A DNA stretch of 64,000 nucleotides from Alloalcanivorax gelatiniphagus (GTDB lineage: Bacteria > Pseudomonadota > Gammaproteobacteria > Pseudomonadales > Alcanivoracaceae), in contig NZ_VCQT01000025.1 in assembly GCF_005938655.1 (NCBI RefSeq), forward strand, positions 62,001-126,000, read 5' to 3'. Made by a program: the position numbers and the translations under genes. The notes below the pieces were generated by a model that saw nothing but the letters and a program-made list of their open reading frames with translations, ran no database searches and was not told the DNA's origin. Shown here piece after piece: positions 1 to 6,202 of the stretch (its first letter is position 1; each line of letters starts with the position of its first letter).

Positions 1-1010
1 CCAATCGCCGCTACAACGCGGACGGCGAACGCCTGGGCCCTTACTCACCGGACGATGAGCGGGAAACCCTGGGCGTCTATTCCCAACTCACCTCCAAGTG
101 GCTGGACAACCGCCTGATCGTGGATGTGGGCGCCCGCTACGATGAAATCGAGAACCGTGCCAAGGCCACCCCCTATCGGGAAGACCTGGTGCCCGGCAGC
201 TCACGGTTCGATACCTTCAACCCGCGCGCCGGGGTGGTGTTCTTCCCGCAGCAGGATCGCCGCTGGCGCCTGCATGCCAGTGCCGGTCGCGGCTTCGTGG
301 CGCCGCTGACCCGCGAAACCGCCGGGCGTACCGAGGAGATCGTCGGCCAGCGCCTGCAGATCACCTACAGCAACCCGGACCTGGACCCGGAAACCAGCAC
401 TACCTACGACGTCGGCGTGGGCTACCAGGCCGATGCCTGGAACGCGGACCTGACCGGGTTCCAGACCCGGGTGAAGAACAAGATCGAAACCGTGATCCTG
501 ACCAGCACCAATGATCTGCGCGAAACCACCTATGTGAACGCCAGCAGTGCCCGCGCGGACGGTCTCGAGGCCACCTTCGGCGTGGATCTTGATCGCTGGC
601 TCAGCGCCCTGCCCGGCAGCCTTCGGTTCACCGGCACGTCCACTTATTACACCAAGCGTGAACAGGAACTGCCGGGCGGTAAGGAACCGTTGCGCAACGT
701 GGCCCGCTTCAAAATGAACGCGGCGCTGGATTACGAAGGCGCGCGGTTCGGCGCCCGCCTCGCCGCCCGTTACGTCAAGGGCATGCAGGATAACGATTAC
801 AGCTCCGGGCGTTATTTCAGCGGCGGCCAGGAGCGCCGGTTCGAATTCGACAGCACCACGGTGGTGGACGCGGACCTGCGCTGGTACCTCACCAGCCACC
901 ATACCGTCGGCCTGCAGGTGGAGAATCTGTTTGATCGCTACTACTACGAGAAGGCCGACTACCCGGCCGCCGGCCGTTTGATTCTGGCCAGCTACCGCTA
1001 CGATTTCTAA
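1..1010 (+). CDS. TonB-dependent outer-membrane receptor, C-terminal part (5' truncated by window)
   Basis: The frame is open from base 3, so the gene begins upstream of the window and about 335 C-terminal residues are visible. They show alternating aromatic/polar beta-strands of a TonB-dependent receptor barrel, for example TTYDVGVGYQADAWNADLTG. The end of the protein has the NLFDRYYYEK motif typical of the last strands and a terminal phenylalanine (RYDF) recognised by the BAM machinery. The plug domain and TonB box are not visible. The stop overlaps the Shine-Dalgarno of an ExbB-like gene 11 bases on, and DUF2149 and CobN-like genes follow. The receptor therefore probably imports a corrinoid, haem or other metallated tetrapyrrole. 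The substrate is inferred from context only. Confidence 0.88.
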   Translation, partial: NRRYNADGERLGPYSPDDERETLGVYSQLTSKWLDNRLIVDVGARYDEIENRAKATPYREDLVPGSSRFDTFNPRAGVVFFPQQDRRWRLHASAGRGFVAPLTRETAGRTEEIVGQRLQITYSNPDLDPETSTTYDVGVGYQADAWNADLTGFQTRVKNKIETVILTSTNDLRETTYVNASSARADGLEATFGVDLDRWLSALPGSLRFTGTSTYYTKREQELPGGKEPLRNVARFKMNAALDYEGARFGARLAARYVKGMQDNDYSSGRYFSGGQERRFEFDSTTVVDADLRWYLTSHHTVGLQVENLFDRYYYEKADYPAAGRLILASYRYDF

Positions 1011-1020
1011 GGAGCCTTCC

Positions 1021-1569
1021 ATGGCCACGCCCCTCGATACGCTGCGTTTGATTCTGCACGGCATCGCCGATCTGCTGGCCTGGCCGGTGATGGTCGGGTT
1101 GTTGCTGGCCGCCGCCCTGACCCTGATCGCGGTGGGCCAGTGCCTGCGCCAGGGGCTGACGCGCCGGCGGCCGGACGCCGGGCTGGAACACCTCGACCGG
1201 GCGGCACGGGAAGCCGGCGACACCCCGCTTTCGCTGCGTCTGGAACGGATTCTGGTGGAGGCCGAACACCGCCAATGGCGGGCCGTCACCCGCCTGCGAC
1301 TGCTGGTGCGGGTGGGGCCGGCGCTGGGCCTGATGGGGACGCTGATTCCCATGGCCCACGCCCTGCAGGGGCTTGCCGAGGGCCAGATGCCGGCCCTGGC
1401 GGGCAATATGGTCACCGCCTTCGCCGCCACCGTGCTGGGCCTGGCGATCAGCGTGGTGGCGTTCCTGTTGGCGGCGGTGCGCGAGCGCTGGGCCCGCGAT
1501 GACGGCGCCGAGCTGGCACTGCACGCCGAGTCCCTTCTGGCCGGACCGGAGAGCGCCGCCCATGCATGA
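1021..1569 (+). CDS. MotA/TolQ/ExbB proton-channel family protein
   Basis: This 182-aa inner-membrane protein has three predicted transmembrane segments: about residues 17-40, 94-115 (contains GPALGLMGTLIPM) and 127-153 (contains AFAATVLGLAISVVAFLL). The last two carry the glycine- and alanine-rich signature of ExbB/TolQ channel subunits, which convert proton motive force into movement of a partner. It is shorter than E. coli ExbB. An AAGGAG ribosome site at 1009-1014 overlaps the stop of the receptor gene, and its own stop overlaps the start of the DUF2149 gene. This implies tight co-translation with a dedicated receptor. The exact energised partner is an inference. Confidence 0.85.
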   Translation: MATPLDTLRLILHGIADLLAWPVMVGLLLAAALTLIAVGQCLRQGLTRRRPDAGLEHLDRAAREAGDTPLSLRLERILVEAEHRQWRAVTRLRLLVRVGPALGLMGTLIPMAHALQGLAEGQMPALAGNMVTAFAATVLGLAISVVAFLLAAVRERWARDDGAELALHAESLLAGPESAAHA

Positions 1570-1921
1570 GCACCGCCTGCTGCGCCGCCATCGCCGCTTC
1601 ACGGAAAGCGCCCTGGACGACGACCCGTTATCCGGCATCGCCAATCTGTTCGATGTCAGTCTGGCCTTTATCGTGGCACTGATCCTGGCGCTGTTTTCGT
1701 TGTTCTCACTGCAGGATTTTCTCGATCCCGACAGCCGGGTCACGGTGATGACACAGAACGCCGCCGGTGAGACCACCCTGATCACCAAGGAGCGCGAGAG
1801 CATCAAGGTACAGAAGGTCAGTGATCGGGAGCTGAGCGGTGCCGGCACCCGTTTGGGCACCGCCTACCGGCTTGCCGATGGCCAGGTGGTGTATGTGCCG
1901 GAAGATGGGGAGACACCATGA
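1562..1921 (+). CDS. DUF2149 family membrane protein, ExbD/TolR-like topology
   Basis: This 119-aa protein has a basic N-terminus, one membrane helix (about residues 30-50) and a C-terminal domain probably in the periplasm. The helix starts with LFDVSLAFIVALILAL. Asp31 sits where ExbD and TolR carry their essential protonatable aspartate, and the topology is the same. DUF2149 proteins are known to sit beside MotA/TolQ/ExbB-type and CobN-like genes. The ATG at 1562 overlaps the upstream gene by 8 bases, and the stop overlaps the CobN-like start by 4 bases. The ExbD-like role is my inference; the DUF2149 assignment is from recalled family features. Confidence 0.78.
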   Translation: MHEHRLLRRHRRFTESALDDDPLSGIANLFDVSLAFIVALILALFSLFSLQDFLDPDSRVTVMTQNAAGETTLITKERESIKVQKVSDRELSGAGTRLGTAYRLADGQVVYVPEDGETP

Positions 1922-4900
1922 CGCCCTGGTGGAGAGGGGCGGCTCTGGTCGCGGCCACGTTCACCGTGCTGCTGTGCGCCACCATGGCGAGCGCCGCGCC
2001 GGCACGCATCGCGGTGGTCTACGATGGCGGCGAGAGCACCGGCGCCGGCGAGGTCCTGCGTGCCGCCCGGGCGCTGGGCGCGTCGGTGGAGGTAACGGTA
2101 TACGCCGCCGGTGACGGCGGCCAGACCCTGGACGATGACGCCGAGACCACGCTGACCCATCAGGATGTGGTGTTCGTGGACGGCGGCTCCGACCAGGCGC
2201 AAGCCCACCGGGCCCTGCTGACCCGGGTCGGCGCCGCCACGCGCCTGGCGGTGACATCACCGGCGCCGGGTCTGGCCGGCACCGTCACCGGGGAACAGGC
2301 GGCGCGGCTGGCCGAGTACTGGCGCCAGCCGTCCCAGGAAAATTACCGGGGCCTGCTCACCTATCTGGCCAGGGTGGTGGTGGCCGGGGCGCCGGCGTCC
2401 ACGGTTGCCGCCCCCCGCCACTATCCCGAGGACGGCTTTTACCGGCCCGGCGCCGACGCCCTGTTCGACGACTGGGCCGCCTACCGGGAAACCCGCGATG
2501 CGGACGCCGACGCCCTGCCCCGCATCGGCATTCTGTTCCATCGCAATCTGTATCTTCAGGAAGACCTGGCCACCGTCGACGCCCTGATCGAGGCGGTGCG
2601 GGCGGAAGGCGGCGAACCGGTGGCCCTGGCCTACGACGACGATCCACGGCTGGACCGGCTGCAGGACGACCGGGGTTTGCCACGGGTGGACGCGGTGATT
2701 TTCCAAGGTACCGTGCTCGACCGTGATCACCGGGAAGCCGGCATCGACCGGGCCCGCGCCCTGGGCGTGCCGGTGCTGTCGGCCCTTCAGGTACGCGGCC
2801 GCGACGGTGCCGCCTACCGGCAATCGGACCACGGCCTGGCGCCACGGGATTCCGGCAACGTGGCCCGGGGCGAACGCGACGGCACCTTCGAGCCCCTGGC
2901 GGTGGCCGCCGCCGGGCAACGCCGTTTCGGCCGCCGGGACGCCGAGCCGATGGCCGAACAGGTACGCTGGCGGGCCGCCCGGGCGGTGTCCTGGGCGCGG
3001 CTGCAACGCCGTGCCAACGCCGACAAGCGGGTGGTCTTCACGTTCTGGAGCGAGAGCGGCGGCAAGGCGGACCTGGGCGCCGACCCGGACGACTTTCTCG
3101 ATGTGCCCGGCACCCTGATCCAGTTGCTGAAGCAAATGAAAGCACGCGGCTACGACCTGGGCCAGGCCCCGCTGCCGGACCGCGACCAGCTGTCGCAACG
3201 GCTGGTGGAGGAGGCCGCCAACATCGGCGGCTGGGCGGGCCAGTCCCTGCGCCGCCGGGCCGCCGGCGACGACGTGATCAAGGTGCCCCTGGCCCGTTAC
3301 CAGCAATGGTTCGACGGCCTGCCAGCGTCCCTGCGCGAGCGCATGATCGATGTCTGGGGGCCGCCCCCCGGCCACATTCAGGTGGGCGACCCGGACGGCG
3401 ATCCCTTTGTGATGCTGCCGGCGCTGCGTTTCGGCAAGGTGGTGATCGCCGCGCACCCGGCCTGGGGGTACCTGGAAAACGAAAAGGCGCTGAAATCCGC
3501 CGACGCCCTGCCCCCCCATCACCAGTACGCGGCGTTCTTTCTGTGGATGCAGAAGGAGTTCAAGGCGGACGCCTGGGTAAGCCTGTTCAGCAATATCGTG
3601 CTGCAGCCGGGCAAGAGCGAGGGCCCCCTGGCGGACGACGCCATCGGCCGGCTGCTCGGCCCCACCCCGCACATTCATCCGGAGCGACTCGGCGGTGCCG
3701 GCGGCCTGGCCAACAAGCGCAAGGCGCTGGCGCTGACGCCGGGCTGGTACAACCTGGTGGTGCCCACCGGCGAGCTGGCCACCCTGGCCCCCCTGAAGGA
3801 TCTGCTCGCCCGCTATCCGGATCTGCAGGGGCACCAGGACCTGCGCGCCGGCGCCCGCCGGGCGATCCGCGATGAAGCGGTTTCCCTGGGGCTGGACCGC
3901 ATGCTCGGCGAGGACCTGGACGAGATGCCGTTCCAGTCCCTGCGTCAGGCGTTGAACGATCATATTCAGAATCTGGAAGCCCAAAGCATGCCCTACGGCA
4001 CCCGGGTACTGGGTAGCGTGCCACCGCCGGAGGCCTTGACCGGCATGGTGGCGGCCATGCTCAAGGGCAACACCGGCACCACCCTGCCATCGGCGGTCCT
4101 CCAGGTGGCGGTGGCCGGGGGCGACGCCGAGGCGTTGGCCAGGGCCAACGGCACAGCCCTGTCCGACCGGGAACGCCAGGCGGTGGCACGGGCCCGCCGC
4201 TACGCCGAGGGCCTGCGTGGCGCACCCCGCGAAATCGACGCCATCCTGGACGCGCTGGAAGGCCACTGGATCGAGCCCGGGCCCATGTTCTCGCCGCTGC
4301 GCCGGGCCGACAGCCTGCCGGTAGGGCGCAATCTGTACACCTTTGATCCGGCCATCATGCCCACCCCGGAAGCGGAGGCCACCGGCCGGCAACTGGCCGC
4401 CGACACCGTCGCCGCCTTCCGCGAGGACCACCAGGGTCGCTACCCGGAACAGCTGGCGTTCGTGCTGTTTTCCAGCGAGACCACCCGCAATCAGGGCGTC
4501 AATGAAGCGCACATCCTGGCGTTGCTGGGGGTCGCCGTGGAACGGGACGCCCAGGGCCGGGTCAGCGGCCTGAAGCGCCTTTCCCGCGAACAGCTTGGGC
4601 GCCCCAGGGTGGACGTGACGGTGACCACCAGCGGCACCTACCGCGATCACTACGGCGGCCTGATGGATCTGATCGACGAGGCGGTGCGCCTCGCCGCCGA
4701 GGCCCCGGAAAGCGATAACCCGGTGGCCGCCACCAGTCGCCAGCGGGCCCGGGCCCTGAAAGCACAGGGGATGGACGATCAGCGCGCCGAGCAATTGTCC
4801 CGGGCCCGGGTGTTCTCCACCGCCCCCGGTGCCTATTCGCCCAACATTCAGTTTCTTGCCCGCGCCGGCGACCAGCGCGGCGACCAGGCGGATATGGCGG

Positions 4901-5868
4901 CGCTCTATCGGGATCGCATGGGCCATGTGTACGGCGGCGGCCAGCAGGGCGCCGCCTGGCCGGCGCTGTTCGCGGACACCGTGAAGGGGCTGCAGGGCGC
5001 GGTGCTGCCCCGCTCCAGCGATGTGAACGGCATGCTCGATCATCCGATGTCGGCGGCCTTTCTCGGTGGTCTGGACATGGCCGCCCGCGCCGCCGGCGGC
5101 GCCGGGGCCGAGCTGTACGTAAGCCGCCCGGACCGGGCCGGCGGTGACTCCCTGCAAAGCGCCGCCCGCGCGGTGCAGGAAGAGCTCACCACCCGCTACT
5201 TCAATCCGCGCTGGATTGCTCAGATGCAGGCCCACGGCTACGACGGCGCGCGCACTTTTCTGTTCCTCACCGACCAGCTCGATCTGTGGAACAGCACCAC
5301 TCAGCAGGTGGTGACCAGCGCCGACTGGGCCAAGGTGAAATCGGTCTATGTGGACGATGAGTATGGGCTGGATATGCAGGCCTTTCTCGACCGCCACAAT
5401 CCCTATGCGGAGCAAGGTTTGCTGGCCAATCTGCTGGGCGCCGCCGAACGGGGCCAGTGGCGGGCCAGCGACGCGGACCGGCGTCAGGTGGCCCGGCGTC
5501 TGGTGGAAAGCACCCTGGCCCACGGCAGCGCCTGCAACGCCACACTGTGCCGCAACCCGGCCCTGACCGGACAGATCGAAACCACCCTGGCCTCCGCCCC
5601 CGGCGGCGCCGAGCTGGTGGGACGCTACCGCGACGCCCTGCGGTCCGCCACCGGCCAGGCACCCGCCGCCCCCGACGCGGCGCCGGCTTCCATGCAGGGA
5701 CCGGCCGGCCCGGCGCCGGCCCGGGTCACCGGTCGGGTAATGGAAACGGTGGCCCGCCCGTCGACCGAGGGGACGGCGGCGCCCGCCGGCCCGCTGCTGC
5801 CGGGCGTCCTGCTGGCCGCCTTGCTGCTGGTGGGATTGGGTTTTGCCTGGAAACCGGAGCGCCGCTGA
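1918..5868 (+). CDS. Exported, membrane-anchored CobN-like (magnesium/cobalt chelatase H-subunit family) protein
   Basis: This 1316-aa protein resembles CobN/BchH large chelatase subunits along its length. C-terminal blocks match CobN well: FSTAPGAYSPNIQ, FNPRWIAQMQAHGYDGA, and DRHNPYAEQGLLANLLGAAE followed by RGQWRAS. Unlike cytoplasmic CobN it begins with a signal peptide (residues 1-28, cleavage near ASAAPA). It ends with a proline/alanine-rich linker and one helix (about 1290-1311) followed by a basic tail, so most of it should face the periplasm. The family block usually written HFGTHGxLEWLPGK reads SLFSNIVLQPGK (Ser555 to Lys566), so the usual histidines are absent. The operon with a TonB receptor, ExbB-like and DUF2149 genes parallels Bacteroidetes hmu haem-uptake loci (HmuS). 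It may insert, remove or merely bind a metal-tetrapyrrole. Confidence 0.85.
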   Translation: MTPWWRGAALVAATFTVLLCATMASAAPARIAVVYDGGESTGAGEVLRAARALGASVEVTVYAAGDGGQTLDDDAETTLTHQDVVFVDGGSDQAQAHRALLTRVGAATRLAVTSPAPGLAGTVTGEQAARLAEYWRQPSQENYRGLLTYLARVVVAGAPASTVAAPRHYPEDGFYRPGADALFDDWAAYRETRDADADALPRIGILFHRNLYLQEDLATVDALIEAVRAEGGEPVALAYDDDPRLDRLQDDRGLPRVDAVIFQGTVLDRDHREAGIDRARALGVPVLSALQVRGRDGAAYRQSDHGLAPRDSGNVARGERDGTFEPLAVAAAGQRRFGRRDAEPMAEQVRWRAARAVSWARLQRRANADKRVVFTFWSESGGKADLGADPDDFLDVPGTLIQLLKQMKARGYDLGQAPLPDRDQLSQRLVEEAANIGGWAGQSLRRRAAGDDVIKVPLARYQQWFDGLPASLRERMIDVWGPPPGHIQVGDPDGDPFVMLPALRFGKVVIAAHPAWGYLENEKALKSADALPPHHQYAAFFLWMQKEFKADAWVSLFSNIVLQPGKSEGPLADDAIGRLLGPTPHIHPERLGGAGGLANKRKALALTPGWYNLVVPTGELATLAPLKDLLARYPDLQGHQDLRAGARRAIRDEAVSLGLDRMLGEDLDEMPFQSLRQALNDHIQNLEAQSMPYGTRVLGSVPPPEALTGMVAAMLKGNTGTTLPSAVLQVAVAGGDAEALARANGTALSDRERQAVARARRYAEGLRGAPREIDAILDALEGHWIEPGPMFSPLRRADSLPVGRNLYTFDPAIMPTPEAEATGRQLAADTVAAFREDHQGRYPEQLAFVLFSSETTRNQGVNEAHILALLGVAVERDAQGRVSGLKRLSREQLGRPRVDVTVTTSGTYRDHYGGLMDLIDEAVRLAAEAPESDNPVAATSRQRARALKAQGMDDQRAEQLSRARVFSTAPGAYSPNIQFLARAGDQRGDQADMAALYRDRMGHVYGGGQQGAAWPALFADTVKGLQGAVLPRSSDVNGMLDHPMSAAFLGGLDMAARAAGGAGAELYVSRPDRAGGDSLQSAARAVQEELTTRYFNPRWIAQMQAHGYDGARTFLFLTDQLDLWNSTTQQVVTSADWAKVKSVYVDDEYGLDMQAFLDRHNPYAEQGLLANLLGAAERGQWRASDADRRQVARRLVESTLAHGSACNATLCRNPALTGQIETTLASAPGGAELVGRYRDALRSATGQAPAAPDAAPASMQGPAGPAPARVTGRVMETVARPSTEGTAAPAGPLLPGVLLAALLLVGLGFAWKPERR

Positions 5869-5895
5869 AGCGAGCTTCAGCCCACGGACGGGGCG

Positions 5896-6066
5896 GTAGT
5901 GCTGCTCCCGGTTTTCCCGGCGGGTCTTGGCGTCGATGGCGTATTCACCCCTGGTCAGACGGCGCAGGGCGGCGTCGATCTTGTCGAGCAGTCTGATCTC
6001 CCGGTCCAGGGCACGCAGCACCAGGCGCTGTTCCTCTTCCTGGGCGGCCTGGTCCGCTTCATCCGG
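5896..6066 (-). pseudogene. Decayed DksA/TraR-like fragment lacking the zinc finger
   Basis: The minus strand encodes a stretch closely following DksA: PDEADQAAQEEEQRLVLR, then ALDREIRLLDKIDAALRR, then GEYAIDAKTRRENREQ. E. coli DksA reads DPVDRATQEEEFSLELR, RDRERKLIKKIEKTL and, after the zinc finger, CIDCKTLAEIREKQ. Here the text jumps from the GEY before the first cysteine pair straight to the IDAKT tail. The roughly 25 residues holding the four zinc ligands are therefore missing, as is the N-terminal coiled coil. No convincing start or ribosome site is present, and the frame runs on antisense into the CobN-like gene. I read it as the remnant of a second dksA-type gene. It fills most of the 334-bp gap between 5868 and 6203. 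Confidence 0.6.
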
Positions 6067-6202
6067 TTCGCGCACGGTGGGACGATCAGACTGAAAGGTA
6101 AATCCCCCGACCCGGGGACAGAAATCCATCGCGCCCGGCAAGGCATCGCCAAGGCGCGCGACCGACACTAGGGCTCTCGGATAAGAGAATAAAGAGTCCT
6201 GG

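Noticed and set aside
2257-6168. 1303-residue minus-strand open frame opposite the CobN-like gene
   Set aside because: It is the antisense shadow of a GC-rich gene, rich in H, G, Q and A, with no family features. Only its first part (5896-6066) shows a DksA remnant.
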